Positions 1 through 6,265 of a stretch of DNA of 10,168 bases are shown here, one piece after another. The position numbers and the translations under genes are program-made. The stretch covers positions 1-10,168 of the forward strand of contig JAFAAV010000035.1 of NCBI GenBank assembly GCA_023426375.1, read 5' to 3'. Under the pieces are notes generated by a model. That model was not told where the DNA came from, ran no database searches, and was given only the letters and a program-made list of their open reading frames with translations. Each line of letters begins with the position of its first letter. Position 1 is the stretch's first letter. Origin of the DNA: Actinomycetes bacterium. Its GTDB lineage: Bacteria; Actinomycetota; Actinomycetes; Actinomycetales; Micrococcaceae.

Positions 1-146
1 GCTCGGGAACCCGTGAGAATGCGGCCGTCCAGCTGTGCTGCACCCTGGGCGAAACGTCCCTGCGGGCTGGAGACCCGCAGGGACTGTCCAGCGAAGACGT
101 CATCGAGCTGGCGGGCCAGTCGGTGAACGGAATGACCTTCGGGCAC
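1..146 (-). CDS. nei: Nei/Fpg-family DNA glycosylase/AP lyase, N-terminal part (cut by window edge)
   Basis: Only the first 48 codons are present; the rest lies left of the window. Reading from a GTG at 144-146, the protein begins (M)PEGHSVHRLARQ, followed by SSPQGRF at about residues 26-32. The Pro-Glu directly after the initiator is the hallmark of the Fpg/Nei family: the exposed N-terminal proline is the Schiff-base nucleophile and the following Glu assists opening of the damaged nucleotide. PEGH plus the SSPQGRF segment fits the actinobacterial Nei1 type (M. tuberculosis Rv2464c) better than Fpg/MutM. Enzymes of this family remove oxidised bases and cleave the abasic site in base-excision repair. 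The GTG lies 2 bases after the rpiB stop, so the two genes are almost certainly one transcript. The zinc finger and H2TH motif cannot be checked here. Confidence 0.9.
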   Translation of the reverse strand, partial: MPEGHSVHRLARQLDDVFAGQSLRVSSPQGRFAQGAAQLDGRILTGSR

Positions 147-148
147 GG

Positions 149-661
149 TCAGTTCTGCGCGACGGAGCGCGCGGTGACCTGCTCGAGCTTGCCCTTGATG
201 TCACCGGTGGTCTCGTACTCGCCCAGCTGTGCGATGCGTCGTTCGTGACGATCCTCGCCGGTGAATTCCTCAGCGAGGAACGCCTTGACGATCTCGAGCG
301 CTTCTTCCTTGGAGTGCTGACGACCACCAATGGCCACGACCTGCGCGTTGTTGTGGTCGCGGGCGAGCTTGGCGGTGTCCAGGTTCCAGGCCAGAGCGGC
401 GCGGATGCCCTCGACCTTGTTGGCTGCCATCTGTTCGCCGTTGCCGGAACCGCCCAGGACGATGCCCAGGGAATCAAGCCCCTGATCGCGATCCTCCTTG
501 ACGGCGCGAGCGGCATGGATGCAGAAGGCGGGGTAGTCGTCGGCGGCGTCGTACTCTTCGGGACCGTGGTCGACCATGTCGTAACCGGCGGCGGACAACT
601 GCTCGATGAAGTACTGGGACAGTTCGAGACCGGCGTGGTCGGTGGCGATGTGCACGCGCAT
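149..661 (-). CDS. rpiB: Ribose-5-phosphate isomerase B
   Basis: This 170-residue cytosolic enzyme interconverts ribose 5-phosphate and ribulose 5-phosphate in the pentose phosphate pathway. The LacAB_rpiB signature is clear: ATDHAG (D8, H9) binds substrate, GGSGNGEQ spans about 70-77, and HNNAQ begins at H103. E76 occupies the position of the catalytic Glu75 of M. tuberculosis RpiB; E. coli RpiB uses a Cys base instead, so this is the actinobacterial Glu-type enzyme. The start at 659-661 was chosen because MRVHIATDH is the family N-terminus and AGGAG lies about 10 bases upstream. A longer open frame reaches 883 but adds unrelated sequence without a conserved domain. The DNA glycosylase gene follows after 2 bases. 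Confidence 0.96.
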   Translation of the reverse strand: MRVHIATDHAGLELSQYFIEQLSAAGYDMVDHGPEEYDAADDYPAFCIHAARAVKEDRDQGLDSLGIVLGGSGNGEQMAANKVEGIRAALAWNLDTAKLARDHNNAQVVAIGGRQHSKEEALEIVKAFLAEEFTGEDRHERRIAQLGEYETTGDIKGKLEQVTARSVAQN

Positions 662-819
662 GAGCGGGGTTTCTCCTGAATCAGGTGCGGCACCGAACGG
701 GCGAGATCCCGGGTGACCGCCGAGGGAAATCTGACACCCACCACCGTACCGTGAGCCCCGGACATCTCCCTGATCAGAGGGATCGCAGCTCACGCCGTGT
801 GATCTTGGCCGCAGACTGC

Positions 820-834
820 CATAATGGCTAGATG
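820..834 (+). promoter_or_regulatory. Candidate -10 region for pepN-glbO
   Basis: CATAAT (820-825) is the best sigma-70-like -10 hexamer in the 226-bp divergent region between rpiB and pepN, and TAGATG follows at 829-834. It lies about 60 bases before the pepN start codon. No convincing TTGACA-like -35 is visible; TGTGAT at 798-803 is only a loose match. The rest of the 662-887 interval holds no gene-sized frame that resembles a protein. The call rests on pattern alone. Confidence 0.3.
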
Positions 835-887
835 CTCGCGCGCCCGGAGCGCGCACGCCCCCAGCAGTCGAGGAGAGGATCACTCAC

Positions 888-3461
888 GTGCCCGGAATCA
901 ATTTGACCCGAGAGGAAGCCGTCCAGCGGGCGGAGGCTGTATCGGTCGATTCCTATGATGTGGTCCTGGATCTCACCGATGATCCGGAGACCTTCGCGGC
1001 GCACACGACGGTCCGTTTCACGGCCACGCCCGGTGCGAGCACGTTCATCGACGCGATCACAGCGTCCGTGGAATCGATCACTCTCAACGGGAAGCAGTTG
1101 GACCCGGCCGAGGTCAGCGACGGCGTGCGCATTCAGCTCCCCGATCTCGCGGACACCAATGAGCTCGTGGTCGAATCCCGCATGTCCTACATGAACACGG
1201 GCGAGGGCCTGCACCGCTTCGTGGACCCGGTGGACGATGAGGTCTACCTTTACTCTCAGTTCGAGGTGGCCGACGCCCGCCGCATGTTCCCGGTCTTCGA
1301 ACAACCGGATCTGAAGGCAACGTTCCGCTTTGACGTGACCGCCCCGGATCACTGGGCCGTGGTGTCCAACCAGCCCACCCCGGAGCCAACGCCCGTCCGT
1401 GAGGGAGTGGCTCGCTGGGAGTTCTCCCCCACCCCCGTGATGTCCTGCTACATCACCGCGTTGATCGCCGGGCCCTATGTGTCCATCACCGATTCCCTGA
1501 CGTCCTCGGACGGCCGCACCATCGACCTGGGTCTGTACTCGCGCAAGTCGCTGTCCGAATTCGTGGACGCAGACGAAATGTTCGAGGTCACTAAGCAGGG
1601 ATTCGAGTTCTTCGAGGCGCAGTTCGGTGTGCCGTACCCGTTCGAGAAGTACGACCAGCTGTTCGTCCCGCAGTTCAACGCCGGTGCCATGGAAAATGCC
1701 GGTGCAGTGACCTTCGTGGAGCAGTACATCTTCCGTTCCAAGCCGTCCCAGGCCCGCGTGGAACGCCGCGCGATCACCGTGCTGCACGAGCTGGCCCACA
1801 TGTGGTTCGGCGACCTGGTGACCATGCGCTGGTGGAACGACCTGTGGCTCAACGAGTCGTTCGCCGAGTACATGTCAACGCTCGCGTGCGCCCAGAACAC
1901 CAAGTACACCAATGCGTGGACCACGTTCGTGGCCGGCGAGAAGTCCTGGGGTTACGAGCAGGACCAGCTGCCCACCACGCACCCCATCAAGGCCGAGATC
2001 CGCGACCTCGAGGACGTGCTGGTCAACTTCGACGGCATTACCTACGCCAAGGGCGCGTCCGTGCTCAAGCAGCTGGTCGCGTGGGTGGGTCAGGAAGAAT
2101 TCATGGCCGGCCTCAACGCCTACTTCGGCAAGCACGCGTGGGCCAATACCGAGCTCTCGGATCTCATGGTCGAGCTCGAGGCCGCGAGCGGTCGCGACCT
2201 CACCGACTGGACCGAACGCTGGCTCGAGACGGCCGGCGTCAACACCTTGATTCCGCACGTTGAGGCGGACCAGGACGGTGTGATTACCTCATTCGCGATC
2301 GAGCAGATCGGCCAGGAGGGCCACCCCACGCTGCGCCCGCACCGTTTGGCGGTCGGTTTCTACGATCACGACGACGCCGCCAACAGCCTGGTGCGCACGC
2401 ACCGCGTCGAACTCGACGTGGACGGCGAACGCACCGAGGTGCCCGAGCTCGTGGACCGGGAGCGCCCGGACCTCGTCCTACTCAACGACGATGATCTGGC
2501 CTACGCCAAGATCCGACTGGACGAGTGCTCTCAGGACACCGCCAACAATCACCTGGGTGATTTCGAAGAGTCCCTGCCCCGCTCGCTGGTGTGGGGTGCG
2601 GCGTGGGATTCCGTGCACGACGGCGTGTCCCCCGCCCGCGAGTACATCCAGTTGGTGCTGGCCAACATCGGCCGAGAAACCGATTCCACCGCGGTGCAGG
2701 TTCAGTTGCGCCAGTTGGACACCGTGTTGGACTACTACGTGGCCCCGGAGGACGCGGACGAGATCCGAGCGGCGGCTGCCGCGACCATGTGGGATCTGGT
2801 GGAGGCTTCCGCGCCCGGTTCCGATCACCAGTGGCAGTTCTTCCGCGCTTTCGCTCGCCGTGCCGTGACGTCCGAGCAGTTCGATCAGCTCGAGTCCTTC
2901 GACCGGGGCGAGAACATCCCCTCCGGCGTGGACATGGACACCGACACCCGCTGGGTGATCCTGACCGCTCTCGTCGCGGCGGGTCGTCGCGGGGAGTCGG
3001 ACATCGACGCCGCTCTGGCGCAGGACAACACCGAGACCGGCGCCATTGCAGCAGCCACGGCCCGCGCCGCGATCCCCACCGCGGAGGCAAAGGCTGCCGC
3101 GTGGCAACAGATCGTGGTGGACGGTTCGCTGCCCAACTCGCAGCAGCAGGCTGCCATCGCCGGATTCTTCCGCGTCCACGATCAGGAACTGGTGGCCCCC
3201 TACTCCGAGAAGTACTTCGAGGCCGTCACCGACGTGTGGACCACGCGCACCCACGAACTGTCCCAGCAGATCGCGGCGGGCCTGTTCCCGCGCATCGCGA
3301 CGCAGGGCACCGTTGCTGCCGCTCAGCGGTTCCTGGATCAGTTGGATGGCCAGCACAACGGTCTGCGCCGCATCGTGCTGGAACGTCAGGACGCCATTCG
3401 TCGAGCCGTCGCCGCCCAGACGGTTGACGCGGCCGCAGCAAAGGAGACCCCTTCCGCATGA
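888..3461 (+). CDS. pepN: Aminopeptidase N, M1 family zinc metallopeptidase
   Basis: This 857-residue cytosolic exopeptidase removes N-terminal residues from peptides in general peptide turnover. The N-terminal beta domain (about 15-200) carries NTGEGLHRFVDPVDDEVYLY and the substrate-binding segment QPDLKATF. The catalytic domain has GAMEN at 266-270, which recognises the peptide N-terminus. The zinc site is HELAH at 300-304 with the third ligand E323 (HEXXH-X18-E, in NESFAEY). Y386 (TYAKG) matches the tyrosine that stabilises the transition state. A helical ERAP1-like C-terminal domain occupies about 510-835. Length is normal for the actinobacterial M1 group. The GTG start is supported by GAGGAGAGGA about 10 bases upstream and by the N-terminus (NLTREEAVQRA) typical of actinobacterial PepN. 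The gene ends in an ATGA overlap with glbO, implying cotranscription. All catalytic residues are present. Confidence 0.97.
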   Translation: MPGINLTREEAVQRAEAVSVDSYDVVLDLTDDPETFAAHTTVRFTATPGASTFIDAITASVESITLNGKQLDPAEVSDGVRIQLPDLADTNELVVESRMSYMNTGEGLHRFVDPVDDEVYLYSQFEVADARRMFPVFEQPDLKATFRFDVTAPDHWAVVSNQPTPEPTPVREGVARWEFSPTPVMSCYITALIAGPYVSITDSLTSSDGRTIDLGLYSRKSLSEFVDADEMFEVTKQGFEFFEAQFGVPYPFEKYDQLFVPQFNAGAMENAGAVTFVEQYIFRSKPSQARVERRAITVLHELAHMWFGDLVTMRWWNDLWLNESFAEYMSTLACAQNTKYTNAWTTFVAGEKSWGYEQDQLPTTHPIKAEIRDLEDVLVNFDGITYAKGASVLKQLVAWVGQEEFMAGLNAYFGKHAWANTELSDLMVELEAASGRDLTDWTERWLETAGVNTLIPHVEADQDGVITSFAIEQIGQEGHPTLRPHRLAVGFYDHDDAANSLVRTHRVELDVDGERTEVPELVDRERPDLVLLNDDDLAYAKIRLDECSQDTANNHLGDFEESLPRSLVWGAAWDSVHDGVSPAREYIQLVLANIGRETDSTAVQVQLRQLDTVLDYYVAPEDADEIRAAAAATMWDLVEASAPGSDHQWQFFRAFARRAVTSEQFDQLESFDRGENIPSGVDMDTDTRWVILTALVAAGRRGESDIDAALAQDNTETGAIAAATARAAIPTAEAKAAAWQQIVVDGSLPNSQQQAAIAGFFRVHDQELVAPYSEKYFEAVTDVWTTRTHELSQQIAAGLFPRIATQGTVAAAQRFLDQLDGQHNGLRRIVLERQDAIRRAVAAQTVDAAAAKETPSA

Positions 3462-3994
3462 GCGATTCGCAACAGCCTCCCCTCAATCCCCAGGCCGGTC
3501 CACCCGAAGGACGCCGCACGTTCACCCTGGGTGCCGTGGGTTCCCGGTCCGCCGCGCAGCCCGTCACGCAACCACCCCAGCAAGTGGGCGACGCGCGGGA
3601 GGCGGCCGAGGCGGCGTCGTCGGATTCGTTCTACGCCCAAGTGGGCGGCCACGAGACGTTCGCCAAACTCACCCACGAGTTCTACCAACGCGTGGCGCAG
3701 GATGAAGATTTCAAGGCCATGTACCCGGAGGAAGACCTGGGGCCGGCCGAACGCCGCCTGCGGATGTTCCTGGAGCAGTACTGGGGTGGACCCACCACGT
3801 ACTCGGAGGAACGCGGGCATCCCCGGCTGCGCATGCGACACGCTCCGTTCCCCGTGGACACGTGGGCGCGCGAGACGTGGCTCAAGCACATGCGAGCGGC
3901 CATGGACACACTGGAGCTGTCCCCGCTGCACGACGGCATCATGTGGGACTACTTCGACCGCGCGGCTCACGCCATGGTGAACCGACCGGGCTGA
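3458..3994 (+). CDS. glbO: Group II truncated haemoglobin (GlbO type) with a disordered N-terminal extension
   Basis: This 178-residue protein has a 2-over-2 globin domain at about 57-175 that closely follows M. tuberculosis GlbO, sharing stretches such as FLEQYWGGP and HPRLRMRHAPF. H128 is the proximal haem ligand (F8). Y76 (B10), Y89 (CD1) and W141 (G8) match the distal-pocket residues that hold bound oxygen in group II globins. Such proteins bind O2 very tightly and are linked to peroxide or NO chemistry and respiration; the role here is inferred. Residues 1-56 are Pro/Gln/Ala/Gly-rich, have no recognisable fold and are absent from the M. tuberculosis protein. The start is supported by AAAGGAG upstream and a 4-base overlap with the pepN stop; no ATG lies between it and the globin domain. 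It is probably translated from the pepN message. Confidence 0.95.
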   Translation: MSDSQQPPLNPQAGPPEGRRTFTLGAVGSRSAAQPVTQPPQQVGDAREAAEAASSDSFYAQVGGHETFAKLTHEFYQRVAQDEDFKAMYPEEDLGPAERRLRMFLEQYWGGPTTYSEERGHPRLRMRHAPFPVDTWARETWLKHMRAAMDTLELSPLHDGIMWDYFDRAAHAMVNRPG

Positions 3995-4013
3995 CACTGA
4001 TCAGTCCGTAGGA

Positions 4014-4051
4014 CAAGGAGCCGAGGTGCAACTGTGCACCTCGGCTCCTTG
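4014..4051. terminator. Perfect 17-bp hairpin between convergent genes
   Basis: A 17-bp perfect inverted repeat (arms 4014-4030 and 4035-4051) encloses the 4-base loop ACTG. It lies 20 bases after the glbO stop and 17 bases after the stop of the convergent unknown gene, so it is placed to end transcription from both sides. Neither strand has a run of T after the stem, so it is not a textbook intrinsic terminator. Actinobacterial terminators often lack a U-tract, which is why the call is kept. Confidence 0.75.
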
Positions 4052-4067
4052 GTCTAAAGGCACTAAC

Positions 4068-4781
4068 TCAGCGCTGGCCGTTCTTGACCACCACGTGGCC
4101 CGCCTCCGTGGAGAGTCTGAGCCACTGTCCGGATTGTTCGGCCGCCACGGCAACCTCGAATTCCGAGGGCGGGATGAAACCGAGCACGTCCAGTCCGAAG
4201 GCCGCGCCGTCCGGGATATCAGGGACTTCCATGGGTCCCCATCCGGAACTGGCACCCCAGATCTCCGAGCGCACCTTGGACACGATGGCCGCCCCGGAAT
4301 CGGTGGGAACGGCGTCCGCGACTTTCTGGACACCTGCGCGGGCGACATCGCGCACGTGATGTGCTGAAACAACGCCGCGCTTGGTCCAGCCTCCGCGCGG
4401 GGCCACCATCCCGGCCCACGGCGCTGCAACTTCCTGCGGCGGCGCACTGATGTGAACCGGTTCGCTCTTGAGCGCAGGATCGGACAATGAAAACCGCGCC
4501 AGCCGGTCGAGAATGGCCGACGCCGGGACCGTGAGATCAATGTCCGTGGGATGAGCCAGGGACACCGCCCGCAACCCGAGCACCACGGGTGAAGGATCCA
4601 AGATATTCGTTGGGTAGATCACCGGGACCCAGGTTGCCAGAGCATGGCCGAATCCCTGCAGTCGTACGGCCGCGTTCGCGTCGAGGCTGCGGGCGCGGCT
4701 GAGCAGCGTGGCCAGGTCAGAGGCTTCCTCGGGACCGGCCAGTGAAATGCCGGGGGTCTGTCTGCCCCCAGGGTGTGTCAT
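4068..4781 (-). CDS. Conserved actinobacterial protein of unknown function
   Basis: I do not recognise a named domain in this 237-residue protein. It has no signal peptide and no clear membrane segment, so it is probably cytosolic. The first 95 residues look like a helix followed by alternating strands (AAVRLQGFGHALATWVPV at about 37-54, VVLGLRAVSL at 66-75). Later there is PWAGMVAPRGGW (121-132), then a helical stretch with IWG (174-176), GAAFGLDVLGF (192-202) and a C-terminal RLSTEAGHVVVK. This layout matches, from memory, uncharacterised proteins that sit beside the thioesterase gene in many actinobacteria. The start is well supported: AAGGAG lies about 10 bases upstream and the ATG overlaps the thioesterase stop by 4 bases, so translation is coupled. 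A role alongside the thioesterase is only a guess from position. Confidence 0.85.
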   Translation of the reverse strand: MTHPGGRQTPGISLAGPEEASDLATLLSRARSLDANAAVRLQGFGHALATWVPVIYPTNILDPSPVVLGLRAVSLAHPTDIDLTVPASAILDRLARFSLSDPALKSEPVHISAPPQEVAAPWAGMVAPRGGWTKRGVVSAHHVRDVARAGVQKVADAVPTDSGAAIVSKVRSEIWGASSGWGPMEVPDIPDGAAFGLDVLGFIPPSEFEVAVAAEQSGQWLRLSTEAGHVVVKNGQR

Positions 4782-5254
4782 CGTTCGTCGAGCTCCTTGA
4801 CCTCGTCTGCCAGAGCATCCAAGAGTGCCTTGTGATCGTCCGACAGTTGTTGACTCTTGCCCGTGTCCGGGTCCATCAAGACCATCACGGATTCCCCCTC
4901 CGCGTAAACAGATGAGCCGTCCTCTTCTTGCAAGCGGTAGGAAATCGTGAAGGAGGATCCGCCCACCCGGGAGATCCAGGTGCGCACGTACACGGGTTCG
5001 TGTCGGTAGAACAGCTGTTCCTTGTAGTCAATGTTCTGGTGGACCACCACGGTGCGGGTGTCACCGATGGACTCGCGGAACGTGGTGTCCTCCGGGATGC
5101 CGTGGTCCGCGTCCGCCTTGATGGGGGAAGAAGTCAGGCGCACGCGGGCGTCCTCGAAGAAGCGGACCATGATCACGTTGTTGATGTGACCGTAGGCGTC
5201 CATGTCTGAGAATCGCATTTGAATGGGGATGGTTACGGAAGTCATGTCCCCCAT
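4778..5254 (-). CDS. YbgC/4HBT-like hotdog-fold acyl-CoA thioesterase
   Basis: This single hotdog domain of 158 residues should hydrolyse acyl-CoA thioesters in the cytosol. The active-site segment FSDMDAYGHINN is at 15-26; D19 aligns with catalytic Asp17 of 4-hydroxybenzoyl-CoA thioesterase. A strand-rich core follows (VVVHQNIDYKEQL, VYVRTWISRVGGSSFTISY). The C-terminal tail after about residue 130 is charged and helical. The best parallel is M. tuberculosis Rv2475c, found in the same neighbourhood. Natural substrate is unknown. Two starts are possible: ATG at 5254, or ATG at 5245, which has GGGGGA very close before it. The longer form is given; the difference is three residues outside the fold. 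The stop overlaps the start of the unknown gene, forming a two-gene operon that diverges from the TesB gene. Confidence 0.9.
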   Translation of the reverse strand: MGDMTSVTIPIQMRFSDMDAYGHINNVIMVRFFEDARVRLTSSPIKADADHGIPEDTTFRESIGDTRTVVVHQNIDYKEQLFYRHEPVYVRTWISRVGGSSFTISYRLQEEDGSSVYAEGESVMVLMDPDTGKSQQLSDDHKALLDALADEVKELDER

Positions 5255-5276
5255 CAGATCACATCCGGCCCAGCAC

Positions 5277-5282
5277 TAGAGT
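5277..5282 (+). promoter_or_regulatory. TANNNT -10 element, likely leaderless promoter of the TesB gene
   Basis: TAGAGT fits the actinobacterial -10 pattern TANNNT and ends 7 bases before the ATG at 5290. That places the expected transcript start at or next to the A of the start codon. The only ribosome-binding-like sequence (GTGGAG) is 3 bases from the ATG, too close to work well. Both points favour a leaderless message. No clear -35 is present. Confidence 0.5.
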
Positions 5283-5289
5283 GGAGTTC

Positions 5290-6186
5290 ATGAGTGTTGA
5301 TCCCCAGAAGGAACCCGTGAAAGCCCTGCTCCAGATGCTGGACCTGGCCGACGGTGGAGGGGCCAGAACCCTCGAGGACATTTTCGTCGGTCAGACGATC
5401 ACCAGCATGCGCAATCGCGTGTACGGCGGACAGGTGCTGGCGCAAGCGGCCATGGCCGCGATGCGTACGGTGCCGGAGGAACGCGCCATCCACTCCTTGC
5501 ACGCCTACTTCTTGCGTCCCGGGGACGTGAATTTCCCCATCACTTTCGGGGTCGAGCGCGTTCGCGACGGGCGTTCGTTCTCTGCACGGCGCATCCACGC
5601 CTATCAGGACGGCAAAACCATTCTGTCGATGATCGCTTCCTTCCAGTCCAGGGCGGACGGGTTGGACCACCAGGACGAAATGCCGGAGAACGTGCCGGAT
5701 CCCGAATCCCTCCCCACACTGCGAGATCTGCTGGGCAGTATCGATCTTCCGGAGGCCCGGGCCACCGCGTTCGAGCGGCCCTTCGACATGCGCTACGTGA
5801 CCGAACCGCTCTTCCTTCCGTGGCGCGGCACCAATGAGGCGTACAACGCCGTGTGGATCAAGGCCCTGGCCCCGTTGCCCGACGACCCTCTCATCCATCG
5901 TGCGGCCCTGGCCTATGCCTCCGACTACACGATGCTCGAGCCCGTGCTGCGACGCCACGGCAAATCCTGGGTCGAACCGGGCCTCAACGTGGCATCCCTG
6001 GATCACGCCATGTGGTGGCACCGCGACGCCCGCGCGGACGAGTGGATCCTCTACGTCCAGGCCTCCCCCAGCGCATCCTCGGCGCGCGGTTTGGGTGTGG
6101 GCCGCATGTTCACCCGCGATGGCACTCTGATCGCCACGACTGCACAGGAGGGCATGATGCGCCTTCCCGAGTTCCAGTCGGACTAA
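5290..6186 (+). CDS. tesB: Acyl-CoA thioesterase II, TesB family
   Basis: This 298-residue double-hotdog enzyme hydrolyses medium- and long-chain acyl-CoA to free fatty acid and CoA in the cytosol. The N-terminal hotdog carries RVYGGQVLAQA and LHAYFLRPGD; the C-terminal hotdog carries YASDYTML, LDHAMWWHR and QEGMMR. The catalytic triad of E. coli TesB (D204, T228, Q278) maps to D212, S236 and Q286, with exactly the same spacings of 24 and 50 residues. Serine replaces threonine, which keeps the hydroxyl. Length is typical. ATG at 5290 is preferred over the in-frame GTG at 5281 because the TANNNT element ends at 5282 and a transcript starting near 5290 would not include the GTG. The gene diverges from the other thioesterase operon and ends at a strong terminator, so it is probably a single-gene unit. 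Confidence 0.95.
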   Translation: MSVDPQKEPVKALLQMLDLADGGGARTLEDIFVGQTITSMRNRVYGGQVLAQAAMAAMRTVPEERAIHSLHAYFLRPGDVNFPITFGVERVRDGRSFSARRIHAYQDGKTILSMIASFQSRADGLDHQDEMPENVPDPESLPTLRDLLGSIDLPEARATAFERPFDMRYVTEPLFLPWRGTNEAYNAVWIKALAPLPDDPLIHRAALAYASDYTMLEPVLRRHGKSWVEPGLNVASLDHAMWWHRDARADEWILYVQASPSASSARGLGVGRMFTRDGTLIATTAQEGMMRLPEFQSD

Positions 6187-6200
6187 CAGCCTGAGAAACG

Positions 6201-6243
6201 ACGACGGCGCCCGCTCGCGTGAGCGGGCGCCGTCGTACTTTTT
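6201..6243 (+). terminator. Rho-independent terminator after tesB
   Basis: A 16-bp perfect, very GC-rich stem (6201-6216 with 6221-6236) closes a GCGT tetraloop and is followed by AC and five T residues (6239-6243). It starts 14 bases after the tesB stop. On the minus strand the stem is followed by CGTTTCTC, so it may also stop transcription from the convergent MFS gene, less efficiently. Confidence 0.93.
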
Positions 6244-6265
6244 CCGATTTGCCGGGCAAGCGTAT

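Noticed and set aside
35..679. Plus-strand open frame of 214 codons across rpiB
   Set aside because: It lies opposite rpiB and the glycosylase start, both of which carry family signatures; its own translation does not.
767..782. Imperfect inverted repeat TCCCT...AGGGA between rpiB and pepN
   Set aside because: Five-base arms around a 6-base spacer are easily found by chance in this composition; no known operator matches.
828..1799. Long minus-strand open frame of 323 codons opposite pepN
   Set aside because: It is antisense to a clear M1 peptidase; the translation is rich in His, Gly, Arg and Val with no domain, as expected from high-GC shadow frames.
2478..3356. Minus-strand open frame of 292 codons opposite the pepN C-terminal domain
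   Set aside because: No recognisable motif or ribosome binding site, and fully overlapped by a well-supported gene.
5254..6021. Minus-strand open frame of 255 codons opposite tesB
   Set aside because: tesB has its full catalytic triad in the other strand; this frame shows no family features.
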